From contig NZ_KB895386.1 in assembly GCF_000374825.1 (NCBI RefSeq), positions 105,363-169,362 of the forward strand: a stretch of 64,000 nt of DNA, written 5' to 3'. This DNA comes from Paenibacillus sanguinis 2301083 = DSM 16941. GTDB lineage: Bacteria; Bacillota; Bacilli; Paenibacillales; Paenibacillaceae. Each line of letters begins with the position of its first letter. The stretch's first letter is position 1. This document shows, piece after piece, positions 17,287 to 24,981 of the stretch. Position numbers and translations under genes: made by a program. The notes below the pieces were generated by a model. It had not been told where the DNA came from. It searched no databases and worked only from the letters and a program-made list of their open reading frames with translations.

Positions 17287-19344
17287 TTAGGCAATGCCGA
17301 TTCCCAGCAGATGCCCGACTTGATAAACCAGCATGGATATTACCCAGGCTAAGCCGCATTGATAAGCCACGGTGAACAAAGTCCATTTCCAGGAGCCCAA
17401 TTCTTTCTTCGCTGTGGAAATCGCCGCAACACATGGAGCATACAACAACACAAACACCATGACAGAAAAGGCGGCCAGCGGTGTGAAGTGCGCTTGCAAA
17501 GCTGTACCCAAGGCGGCTGTGAGCTCTTCGGTTCCCGTATTAATATAGAGAATTCCCAAGGTACTAACAACGGCTTCCTTGGCGATCAAGCCTGTCAGCA
17601 AGGCGGCACCAATCTGCCAATGAACGACTGACGAATCCTTGACAAAGCCGAAGCCATTCCAGGTGAAGAGTGGGGCAATTACTTTGCCGATGGCGCCGAA
17701 TATGCTTTGGGAAGGATCATCCACCATTTGAAAAGAGAAGTTGAAGCTTTGGAGGAACCAAATGACAACGGTCATGGATAGCAGAATCGTTCCGACCTTG
17801 ATGACATATCCTTTGGCCTTCTCCCAAGTATGAGACACCGTTGATTTCAAGGTAGGAATGCGGTAAGGCGGAAGTTCCATGACAAATGGCGCAGACTCAC
17901 CACGCAGGACGGTTCGATTGAGCAGCAGGCATGACAGCATGGCCATGACAATGCCCAAGAAATAAATGCTGAAGACGACGAGTCCTCGGTGAGCGGCAAA
18001 AAAGGCTCCGGCAAATACAGCATATACAGGAATCCGTGCGCTGCAAGACATAAACGGCATCAAGGTGATTGTTAAGCGGCGGCTTCGTTCGTCCTCCAGC
18101 GTACGCGTAGCCATAATGGCGGGGACTGCGCAGCCATAACCCATTAACAGGGGTACGAAGGCTTTCCCTGAAAGACCAAAATGACGGAAGAGGCGGTCCA
18201 TAACGAACGCTACTCTGGACATATAGCCGATGTCTTCCAGTACGGACAGGCACAAGAAAAGAATAACGATTTGCGGAAGGAAGGAGAGGACGTTCCCGAC
18301 CCCGGTAATAACTCCGCCTACAACAAGCCCTTGAATAACATCGGAGGCACCTGCCCATTCCAGGAAGCGTGAGGCTGCATCTGGCAGAATTTCGGTCACG
18401 AGAGCTCCGAACGGATCGACGATCAAGGCGCCGATAGACCCTACGGCCATCTCAAAAATCAGGTACATAATGGCAAAGAAGATAGGAAGTCCTAATATGC
18501 GATGGGTCACAATTTTATCCACTTTATCCGAGAAGGAGAGCTTTCCAGGCCGGAGGCCCTTCTTGACGTGGCGAGAGATGGCATCACTGATATACTGATA
18601 ACGCAAATCCGCAATCAACGTCTCAAGCTCGCCATCCGCCGCTCGTTCAGCCTCGTTTACGATGTGATCAATAGTGGACTCCAGAGAAGCGGAGAGCTTC
18701 AGCGTTGACTTGATCTTCTCATCCTTCTCCAGCAGCTTGATGGCATGAAATAAGGTATTCTCGTATCCGCCTGCCTTCAATGTCTCGCTGATTTCCTGCA
18801 TGGCTCCGTACAATTTTGTGTTCTTGAGCGGACTTTCAGGAGTGGTCTGAGATTGATGATGAAAGGCGACAGCCTTCTCCAGCAATTCCTTGATGCCTTG
18901 ATGCTTGGTGGCTACAATCGGAACAATGGGCACCCCCAGGCGCTGCTCTAAGCCCGCGATGTCGATCTGGTCTCCGCGAAGCTCCACTTCATCCATCATA
19001 TTGAGGGCAATGATGCTGGGAATTCCCAATTCCAGCAGTTGTGTGGTCAGATATAAGTTGCGTTCAATATTGGTGGCATCAACAATATTAATAATGACGT
19101 CCGGCTGATCGTTAGCCAAAAAATCCCGGGCAACAATCTCTTCTGCGGTATACGGAGAAAGAGAATAAATTCCGGGCAAGTCGATAATTACGATATTTTC
19201 TCTGCTTTTCTTGCATCTTCCCTCGCGTCGTTCTACCGTGACGCCAGGCCAATTGCCAACATGGGCATTGTTGCCTGTCAAATGATTAAAGAGGGTTGTC
19301 TTGCCGCTATTGGGGTTGCCTGCTAATGCAAATCGGTAGGCCAT
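17287..19344 (-). CDS. feoB: Ferrous iron transporter FeoB
   Basis: A 685-residue GTP-gated Fe(II) permease. N-terminal G domain: G1 GNPNSGKTT (9-17), the VERREG switch region, G3 DLPG and G4 NMMDE, followed by the helical GDI spacer. The C-terminal half has paired Gate motifs with conserved Cys (GYGCAVPAIMATRT and FMSCSARIPVY). It lies 17 bases after feoA and before the Cys-rich protein and second FeoA; all four are presumably one Fur-controlled operon. Confidence 0.96.
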   Translation of the reverse strand: MAYRFALAGNPNSGKTTLFNHLTGNNAHVGNWPGVTVERREGRCKKSRENIVIIDLPGIYSLSPYTAEEIVARDFLANDQPDVIINIVDATNIERNLYLTTQLLELGIPSIIALNMMDEVELRGDQIDIAGLEQRLGVPIVPIVATKHQGIKELLEKAVAFHHQSQTTPESPLKNTKLYGAMQEISETLKAGGYENTLFHAIKLLEKDEKIKSTLKLSASLESTIDHIVNEAERAADGELETLIADLRYQYISDAISRHVKKGLRPGKLSFSDKVDKIVTHRILGLPIFFAIMYLIFEMAVGSIGALIVDPFGALVTEILPDAASRFLEWAGASDVIQGLVVGGVITGVGNVLSFLPQIVILFLCLSVLEDIGYMSRVAFVMDRLFRHFGLSGKAFVPLLMGYGCAVPAIMATRTLEDERSRRLTITLMPFMSCSARIPVYAVFAGAFFAAHRGLVVFSIYFLGIVMAMLSCLLLNRTVLRGESAPFVMELPPYRIPTLKSTVSHTWEKAKGYVIKVGTILLSMTVVIWFLQSFNFSFQMVDDPSQSIFGAIGKVIAPLFTWNGFGFVKDSSVVHWQIGAALLTGLIAKEAVVSTLGILYINTGTEELTAALGTALQAHFTPLAAFSVMVFVLLYAPCVAAISTAKKELGSWKWTLFTVAYQCGLAWVISMLVYQVGHLLGIGIA

Positions 19345-19361
19345 CGTTCTTCATCCTTCAT

Positions 19362-19598
19362 TTATAAATTTATTTTCTCGACTGTGATTTGGTCTGCTTC
19401 TGATTTACGTATGCTTAAGTCGTAACCGCGAATATGAATCTCCAGCGGATCGCCAAGGGGAGCGACTTTCTTCATCATAATGGTGGCTCCCGGGGTAATT
19501 CCCATATCCATCAGCCTTCGCCGGAGAGGACCGCTGGCTCCGATATTTTTGATAATGCCGCTTTCTTTGGGTTTTAGCTCTTTTAAGGATACTATCAT
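19362..19598 (-). CDS. feoA: Ferrous iron transport protein FeoA
   Basis: A 78-residue FeoA protein with the typical LRRRLMDMGITPGATIMMKKVAPLGDP core and IRGYDLSIRKSEA end. Start at 19598 (ATG) with GGAGG nine bases upstream, preferred over in-frame extension because the extension has no ribosome binding site. First gene of the operon; a Fur-like palindrome lies 32 bases upstream. Confidence 0.93.
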   Translation of the reverse strand: MIVSLKELKPKESGIIKNIGASGPLRRRLMDMGITPGATIMMKKVAPLGDPLEIHIRGYDLSIRKSEADQITVEKINL

Positions 19599-19629
19599 CT
19601 GGATAACCTCCAACACCAAGTGTAAACTT

Positions 19630-19650
19630 AATTGAGAATCAATCTCAATT
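19630..19650 (-). promoter_or_regulatory. Fur-box-like palindrome upstream of feoA
   Basis: AATTGAGA and TCTCAATT are perfect 8-base arms around ATCAA, resembling the 19-base Fur consensus of GATAAT-type hexamers. Position just upstream of feoA supports iron control. Confidence 0.65.
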
Positions 19651-19782
19651 AGACCCAAAAGTAATATATCATGCAGTTTCAAGCTGTACTGTGAACAAAA
19701 TCATATCGGGAACGCCCTTTACTTTTGGAAGCAGCATCAAGTAAGATGAATAGTAAACTAAGACGGAGAGGAACATGCAAGG

Positions 19783-20748
19783 ATGAAAGCCAATCAATGC
19801 AAGATTGTGGATTGCACCATACGAGATGGTGGTCTGGTGAACAACTGGGATTTCAGCGTCGAATTTGTCCAAAAATTGTACGCCGGCTTGAATGAAGCAG
19901 GTGTGGACTATATGGAAATCGGCTATAAAAACTCCCCTAAATTGTTAAAAGGGGCTGATGAGGCAGGTCCTTGGCGGTTCCTTAACGATGATTTTCTGCA
20001 CAAGGTTATTCCTCAGAAAGGAACAACAAAGCTGTCTGCACTGGTAGATATCGGCCGTGTAGACGAAGGTGATATTTTGCCGCGAAGCGAAAGCCTACTC
20101 GATTTGATTCGGGTAGCTTGCTACATTAAAGATGTGGATAAGGCGTTGCAATTGGTTCAATTGTTCCATGACCGCGGCTATGAAACGACGATTAATATCA
20201 TGGCACTGTCTAATGTAATGGAGCATGAACTGCTGGAAGCCTTTGGGATGATCAAACAGAGCGTCGTTGACGTCGTTTATATCGTCGATTCTTATGGTAG
20301 CCTTGATTATAAGGACATGGAATATCTGGTGAACAAATTCAAGACCCATTTGCCGGACAAACGGCTAGGGGTGCATACGCACAACAACATGCAACTGGCT
20401 TTCTCTAATACGCTGGTTGCAGCCGACCTTGGCGTTGAACTCCTGGATGCTTCTGTTTACGGGATGGGACGCGCCGCGGGTAACTGTCCTACAGAGCTGC
20501 TGGTCACACATTTGAAGAATACGAGTTATAACTTGCGTCCAGTGCTCAGCGTGCTGGAGGAATTGCTAATTCCACTTCGCGAGAAGGAAGAATGGGGTTA
20601 CTTGATTCCTTATATGATCACAGGTACGCTTGATGAGCATCCACGTTCGGCAATGGCGCTTCGGGCTTCGGACGACAAAGACAAGACCGTTGATTTTTAT
20701 GACAAGCTGACAACTCCGGAAACAACCGTTGTCCGCACCAAAAAATAA
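19783..20748 (+). CDS. Aldolase catalytic domain protein, DRE-TIM metallolyase family
   Basis: A 321-residue protein with the DRE-TIM signature near the N-terminus (DCTIRDGG, Arg14-Asp15) and the metal-binding HTHNN motif near residue 205, as in HMG-CoA lyase, isopropylmalate synthase and 4-hydroxy-2-oxovalerate aldolase. It lacks the leucine-synthase regulatory domain and the DmpFG communication domain, and no dehydrogenase partner is adjacent, so substrate and pathway are unknown. It is divergent from feoA. Weak ribosome binding site (GGAGAGGAAC) before ATG. Related stand-alone proteins sometimes occur in surface polysaccharide clusters, but there is no such context here. Confidence 0.82.
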   Translation: MKANQCKIVDCTIRDGGLVNNWDFSVEFVQKLYAGLNEAGVDYMEIGYKNSPKLLKGADEAGPWRFLNDDFLHKVIPQKGTTKLSALVDIGRVDEGDILPRSESLLDLIRVACYIKDVDKALQLVQLFHDRGYETTINIMALSNVMEHELLEAFGMIKQSVVDVVYIVDSYGSLDYKDMEYLVNKFKTHLPDKRLGVHTHNNMQLAFSNTLVAADLGVELLDASVYGMGRAAGNCPTELLVTHLKNTSYNLRPVLSVLEELLIPLREKEEWGYLIPYMITGTLDEHPRSAMALRASDDKDKTVDFYDKLTTPETTVVRTKK

Positions 20749-20778
20749 GCTGAGCAAATTAATTTTTTGAGCTATGCA

Positions 20779-20823
20779 AGAGTCCTCATCCCCGTTGATT
20801 ACGGAGGATGAGGGCTCTTTTTT
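20779..20823 (+). terminator. Terminator after the aldolase-like gene
   Basis: AGAGTCCTCATCC pairs with GGATGAGGGCTCT, followed by six T residues. Confidence 0.85.
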
Positions 20824-20974
20824 GTATGATTTCATCCGAAGCTGCCGGGGAGTGGCTCTCCTTTTTCTCGACAAAGTTAGATGGTAAGGCAGGAAAAGAG
20901 AGGAAAATGTTGAATTGATAGCATTAGGTACTTTCAGTGCATCGCACGTAACCTACCGTTGGAGGATGATGGAC

Positions 20975-22666
20975 ATGAGGATAGGGACAGAACAGAAGGC
21001 AACAATCATCCAAGGGATTATTGGTTTGGCGGCGATGATTGTGATTATTCGTTTGTCGTCTGCAATAAATTGGCCTGAATCGGCCCGATGGCTTGTTCTG
21101 ATTGGGTTGATTCTGCTGTATATTGTATCAGGGGTAGCCGTGTGGTTGCGCCAGCGTCAGCAGGGAATGCGTTCCCCGGCCATGCGGACGCTTATTAGAG
21201 CAATGATATTCATGTTTATGGGTCATTTATTGTTGATTTTGCCGCAGGAACCGGGGTATGGGCTGGTTCAGGCGGCTGGACAGTGCTATATGTTTATTTC
21301 CTATTATATTGTATTGAAGGGTGCTTATCGCTTGACGGTTGAGGAGCCGCTGCGTGGTCGACAGCAGATTGAAGCACAGATGAAACGTATGTCTTATTAT
21401 GATGAAGTAACCGGGTTGCCGAATCTTCGGCAGATGAGAGAGAATATTGGCGATTCTTTGGGAATGTCTCATACCTCAACCGGGGTAGGGGTGATCCATA
21501 TTGACCGATTCAAGGCGATTAACGATTCGTTAGGATATGGAGCGGGGGACAAGCTGCTGACTGAACTCGGCAGCCGTTTGGCGGCGCTGTGCCAAGAACG
21601 GGAGCAAATCTATAGAATGGGTGAAGCTGAATTTGCGGTTCTGCTGCCTGATATGCCGAATATTGACGCGCTTGAAGCCCGGGCCAAGCAACTGATTATC
21701 TTCGTAGATCCGTTAGTGCTGATCGATGATACCGAGTATCATATTACCTTGAGCATGGGCTTGTCCGTCTATCCCGATGACGGCGATTCTGTGGATCAGA
21801 TGATTCAATATGCTGATATGGCGGTACAGCAAGCCAAAGAGCAAGGTCATGATTTTATACGGTATAACCCTTCTATGAAGCAACGGACTCAACTCCGAGT
21901 AGAGCTGGAGAACGACATGAGGAAGGCACTGGAGCGTGACGAATTGTTTCTGGAATTTCAGCCGCAGATTTGCCTGGACACGGGACGGATGGTTGGCATT
22001 GAAGCGCTTGTTCGCTGGAATCATCCCAAGCGGGGGATACTGCCACCTAATGAGTTTATTCCGTTGGCGGAGGATAGCGGTCTGATTGTCCCATTAGGTG
22101 AATGGGTATTGAAGACAGCCTGTCAGTACAACAAACAGTGGCAGCTTGAGGGGTATGAGCCGATTAGCGTATCTGTTAACTTGTCGATGCGGCAGTTCCG
22201 CCAATATAATTTGGCCGAACGGGTGGGAGCGATTCTGCACGAGGTGGGCCTGGAGCCGCGGTACCTGGAGCTGGAAGTGACGGAGAGCATGACTTACGAT
22301 ATTGAAACGGCGTTAGAGCAATTAAATGGGTTGAAGAAGCTGGGTATACATATAAGCATAGACGATTTTGGTACAGGCTATAGTTCACTTTACTATTTAA
22401 AGAGCTTGCCAATTGACCGCCTGAAGATTGACCGGGCATTTGTGCGGGAGGTTATGTATGATTGCAATGATGCCGCCATTATTTCCACGATTACGACAAT
22501 GGCACATCATTTAAATCTGAAGGTTACCGCCGAAGGTGTGGAGAACGAGGCACAGCTGCAATTTTTGAAGCTTCAGAAATGTCATGAAGCACAAGGCTAT
22601 TTATTCAGTAGACCGGTATCTGCAGAGGTGCTGGAACGAAAGTTTCTTAGCCGGCTGGTTAGCTAA
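20975..22666 (+). CDS. Membrane c-di-GMP phosphodiesterase (degenerate GGDEF plus EAL)
   Basis: A 563-residue protein: four hydrophobic segments (about 8-29, 38-57, 72-90, 97-115), a GGDEF-fold domain (about 140-300) and an EAL domain (about 310-560). The GGDEF motif reads GEAEF (216-220), so cyclase activity is probably lost. The EAL domain keeps EALVRW (343-348), NLS, ELEVTES, DDFGTGYSS, KIDRAFV and EGVE, so c-di-GMP hydrolysis is expected. ATG at 20975 lies nine bases after GGAGG; nearby ATGs at 20966 and 20969 are too close to it. Monocistronic. Confidence 0.9.
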   Translation: MRIGTEQKATIIQGIIGLAAMIVIIRLSSAINWPESARWLVLIGLILLYIVSGVAVWLRQRQQGMRSPAMRTLIRAMIFMFMGHLLLILPQEPGYGLVQAAGQCYMFISYYIVLKGAYRLTVEEPLRGRQQIEAQMKRMSYYDEVTGLPNLRQMRENIGDSLGMSHTSTGVGVIHIDRFKAINDSLGYGAGDKLLTELGSRLAALCQEREQIYRMGEAEFAVLLPDMPNIDALEARAKQLIIFVDPLVLIDDTEYHITLSMGLSVYPDDGDSVDQMIQYADMAVQQAKEQGHDFIRYNPSMKQRTQLRVELENDMRKALERDELFLEFQPQICLDTGRMVGIEALVRWNHPKRGILPPNEFIPLAEDSGLIVPLGEWVLKTACQYNKQWQLEGYEPISVSVNLSMRQFRQYNLAERVGAILHEVGLEPRYLELEVTESMTYDIETALEQLNGLKKLGIHISIDDFGTGYSSLYYLKSLPIDRLKIDRAFVREVMYDCNDAAIISTITTMAHHLNLKVTAEGVENEAQLQFLKLQKCHEAQGYLFSRPVSAEVLERKFLSRLVS

Positions 22667-22726
22667 TTGATTTGGACGGCGGATTGCGTATTTGCGTAGT
22701 TCCCGTCTTTTTAGATTATGGATAAA

Positions 22727-22774
22727 AAAAGGGTGTCCCACAAGTCATTATCGATGACTGAGGGGCACCGTCTT
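22727..22774 (-). terminator. Terminator of the tRNA operon
   Basis: Read on the minus strand, GGTGCCCC and GGGACACCC pair around an inner CAGTCAT/ATGACTTG stem and are followed by seven T residues. It can also serve the convergent EAL gene. Confidence 0.8.
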
Positions 22775-22787
22775 TTACAATAAGCGA

Positions 22788-22858
22788 AGCGGGTGATGGG
22801 AATCGAACCCACGCTACCAGCTTGGAAGGCTGGAGTTCTACCATTGAACTACACCCGC
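22788..22858 (-). tRNA. tRNA-Gly (UCC)
   Basis: Acceptor GCGGGTG/CACCCGC, D arm GTAGTTCAATGGTAGAAC, anticodon loop CTTCCAA with anticodon TCC, T loop GGTTCGATTCC. Discriminator is U, and CCA is not encoded. Confidence 0.95.
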
Positions 22859-22868
22859 AATATGCTAA

Positions 22869-22945
22869 TGGTCGGGATGACACGATTTGAACATGCGACC
22901 CCCTGGTCCCAAACCAGGTGCTCTACCAAGCTGAGCTACATCCCG
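22869..22945 (-). tRNA. tRNA-Pro (UGG)
   Basis: Acceptor CGGGATG/CATCCCG, anticodon loop TTTGGGA with anticodon TGG, T loop GTTCAAATC, discriminator A and an encoded CCA. It lies 10 bases upstream of tRNA-Gly in a two-gene operon. Confidence 0.95.
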
Positions 22946-22974
22946 AAAACAACAATTTAGCGAAGACAAAATAT

Positions 22975-23003
22975 AATATACCACTTCCCGGAAAGAGTTG
23001 CAA
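22975..23003 (-). promoter_or_regulatory. Promoter of the tRNA-Pro/tRNA-Gly operon
   Basis: On the minus strand TTGCAA (23003-22998), 17-base spacer, TATATT (22980-22975). Confidence 0.75.
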
Positions 23004-23066
23004 GAACTTTTTCCGGTGCTCTTATCAAGGATTGTTTTTAGGGTATAAAAAGCAGGTCACTAAAGG

Positions 23067-23261
23067 TCAGGAATGGACGTGTTTTACTCGCCCAACTTGC
23101 CCGTCCTGCAGGCGGACCTTGATTCCATGAGGGTGATTGGGGGAGTTAGTTAAGATATCCTTGACGATGCCGCGGGTCAGCTTGCCGGTAGGCTGGTCCT
23201 TTTTTAATACAATATCCACGGTCAAGCCGGGACTAATATTTTTGCGTTCGTTGCCGTTCAT
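23067..23261 (-). CDS. ywbE: YwbE family protein (DUF2196)
   Basis: A 64-residue protein of the exact length and pattern of Bacillus YwbE: NERKNISPGLTVDIVLKKDQ, TGKLTRGIVKDILTNSP, HPHGIKVRLQDGQVGRV. The fold is a small KOW-like barrel; molecular function is not established. Start ATG at 23261 with AAAGGAGA upstream. In-frame codons further upstream run into the repeat element R3 and are not part of the gene. Confidence 0.9.
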   Translation of the reverse strand: MNGNERKNISPGLTVDIVLKKDQPTGKLTRGIVKDILTNSPNHPHGIKVRLQDGQVGRVKHVHS

Positions 23262-23291
23262 CGTTGAGTTCTCCTTTAGCTTAAAGTGTGT

Positions 23292-23433
23292 GTTCAAGAT
23301 TGGATGAAGCAGGGACTGAGCAGCGGGGCGTACGTATTGAGTACGTGAGCATCGGAAGGCCCGGATGAATTCAAGACTCGATGTTGAACGTACCTCTTGA
23401 ACCACTTCGTGATCAAAAGAGGACTTTTTGAAC
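23292..23433. repeat. Terminal-inverted-repeat element, copy R3
   Basis: The right terminus GACTTTTTGAAC (23422-23433) and a partial left terminus GTTCAAGA flank about 142 bases. GATGAAGCAGGGACTGAG (23303-23320) matches the core of R2 and R4; the remainder matches the right half of R2. It lies 30 bases upstream of the ywbE start, between ywbE and the divergent pheS promoter. Confidence 0.75.
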
Positions 23434-23483
23434 TGCCGCTTAAATGTTTAGCTCGATTAAAGATACCATATTTATGCCCCGCC

Positions 23484-23513
23484 TTGCCAATGATGAAGAA
23501 TTTAGCTTATAAT
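23484..23513 (+). promoter_or_regulatory. SigA promoter of the pheST T-box transcript
   Basis: TTGCCA (23484-23489), 18-base spacer, TATAAT (23508-23513). Confidence 0.75.
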
Positions 23514-23519
23514 AACAGA

Positions 23520-23889
23520 GTGAAAGCTAGGTGATTGCTGGCTGAATGCTTTAAGAAGGTATAAGAACCATAGTGATTTACATGCAATGATGGAGAAGAG
23601 TAAGCAACAGCCTCCTGACAGGGAAGAGACGTCATTGATTGAGAGCGTCTCTCGGGGAAGACGGCTTTGCCGAAGTTCACTCTGGAGCAGTTCCTTGAAC
23701 CGCTGGCTGCGGGCCGCTTGTTGGCCTGAATAAAGGCGTAGTAGAGGGTACCGGCTGCGAGCCGTTATCTCGTTAAAGTGAAAGCAGTCATATGCCTAGC
23801 CGCTCCACCGGGGATAGCGGAAGCAATGCTGTTTTAACAAGGGTGGTACCACGGTCTTTTCGTCCCTTACGGGAGAAAGGCCTTTTTTT
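23520..23889 (+). ncRNA. T-box leader of pheST, phenylalanine specifier
   Basis: The specifier-loop pattern GAAGTTCACTCTGGAG places TTC (23676-23678), a Phe codon, at the specifier site. The T-box TGGTACCACG is at 23844-23853 and a terminator follows. Uncharged tRNA-Phe should induce pheST. Confidence 0.92.
23853..23889 (+). terminator. T-box terminator before pheS
   Basis: GGTCTTTTCGTCCC and GGGAGAAAGGCC pair around TTAC, followed by seven T residues (23883-23889). Confidence 0.85.
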
Positions 23890-23916
23890 ATTTTGTTTTA
23901 TTAGGAGGAGCTATTG

Positions 23917-24951
23917 ATGAAAGAACGTCTGGAACTACTCAAAACGGAGGCGCTCAAGGCGCTCGCGGAGACGTCTGATGCGGGGCATTTGAATGAGCTG
24001 CGGGTCAAATATTTAGGTAAAAAAGGTGCGTTAACTGAAATTTTGCGGGGAATGGGTGGACTGAGTGCGGAGGAGCGCCCGGTGATTGGTCAGGTCGGCA
24101 ATGAGGTGCGCGGCGCTATTGAGGCGGTCATCGAAGAGAAGCAGTCCTATTTCCAGCGCCAGGAGACGGAGGCGCGGTTGGCGGCGGAGAAGGTTGATGT
24201 AACTTTGCCAGGACGCCCTCTCAAGCAGGGAAGTGTTCATCCTCTGAATCAGGTCATCCAGGAGATTGAAGATATTTTTATCGGAATGGGCTACCGGATT
24301 GCCGAGGGGCCGGAGGTCGAAACCGACTATTACAATTTCGAGGCGCTGAATTTACCGAAAAACCATCCGGCTCGCGATATGCAGGATTCTTTCTACCTGA
24401 CCGAGGATTTGCTCATGCGGACACATACTTCTCCGGTGCAAGTACGGACGATGGAAGCGATGCAGGGCGAGGTACCGGTGAAGGTGATTTGCCCGGGCCG
24501 CGTGTTCCGGCGGGATGACGATGATGCGACCCATTCGTTTCAATTTCATCAGATTGAAGGTCTGGTGGTGGGTAAAAGAATTCGCATGAGTGATCTGAAA
24601 GGGACCCTTCTGGAATTCACGCGCAAAATGTTTGGACAAGATACGCAAATTCGTCTGCGTCCAAGCTTCTTCCCCTTCACGGAACCCAGTGTCGAGGTTG
24701 ATGTGACGTGTATGAAATGCGGTGGCCACGGATGCCGGGTGTGCAAGCAGTCCGGCTGGCTGGAGATTCTTGGCAGCGGAATGGTGCATCCACGCGTGCT
24801 GGAGATGAGCGGTTATGATCCTGAAGAATACAGCGGCTTTGCCTTCGGGATGGGAATGGAACGGATCGCCATGCTCAAATACGGAGTGGACGATATCCGC
24901 TATTTCTTCAATAATGATATGCGGTTTCTTCAGCAGTTTGCCAGAGTTTAA
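23917..24951 (+). CDS. pheS: Phenylalanyl-tRNA synthetase alpha subunit
   Basis: A 344-residue subunit, same length as the Bacillus protein. The N-terminal coiled-coil arm (about 1-85) binds tRNA-Phe; the class II catalytic core shows motif 1 around [11 protein letters not shown], motif 2 [23 protein letters not shown], and motif 3 [24 protein letters not shown] Cys cluster is typical of Bacillota PheS. ATG at 23917 is six bases after AGGAGGAG. It forms an alpha2beta2 enzyme with PheT. Confidence 0.97.
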   Translation: MKERLELLKTEALKALAETSDAGHLNELRVKYLGKKGALTEILRGMGGLSAEERPVIGQVGNEVRGAIEAVIEEKQSYFQRQETEARLAAEKVDVTLPGRPLKQGSVHPLNQVIQEIEDIFIGMGYRIAEGPEVETDYYNFEALNLPKNHPARDMQDSFYLTEDLLMRTHTSPVQVRTMEAMQGEVPVKVICPGRVFRRDDDDATHSFQFHQIEGLVVGKRIRMSDLKGTLLEFTRKMFGQDTQIRLRPSFFPFTEPSVEVDVTCMKCGGHGCRVCKQSGWLEILGSGMVHPRVLEMSGYDPEEYSGFAFGMGMERIAMLKYGVDDIRYFFNNDMRFLQQFARV

Positions 24952-24981
24952 TTTTACTGTGAGAAAGGAAGGGGAACAGCT

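Noticed and set aside
22918..23130. 70-codon plus-strand frame
   Set aside because: It starts inside tRNA-Pro and runs antisense into ywbE.
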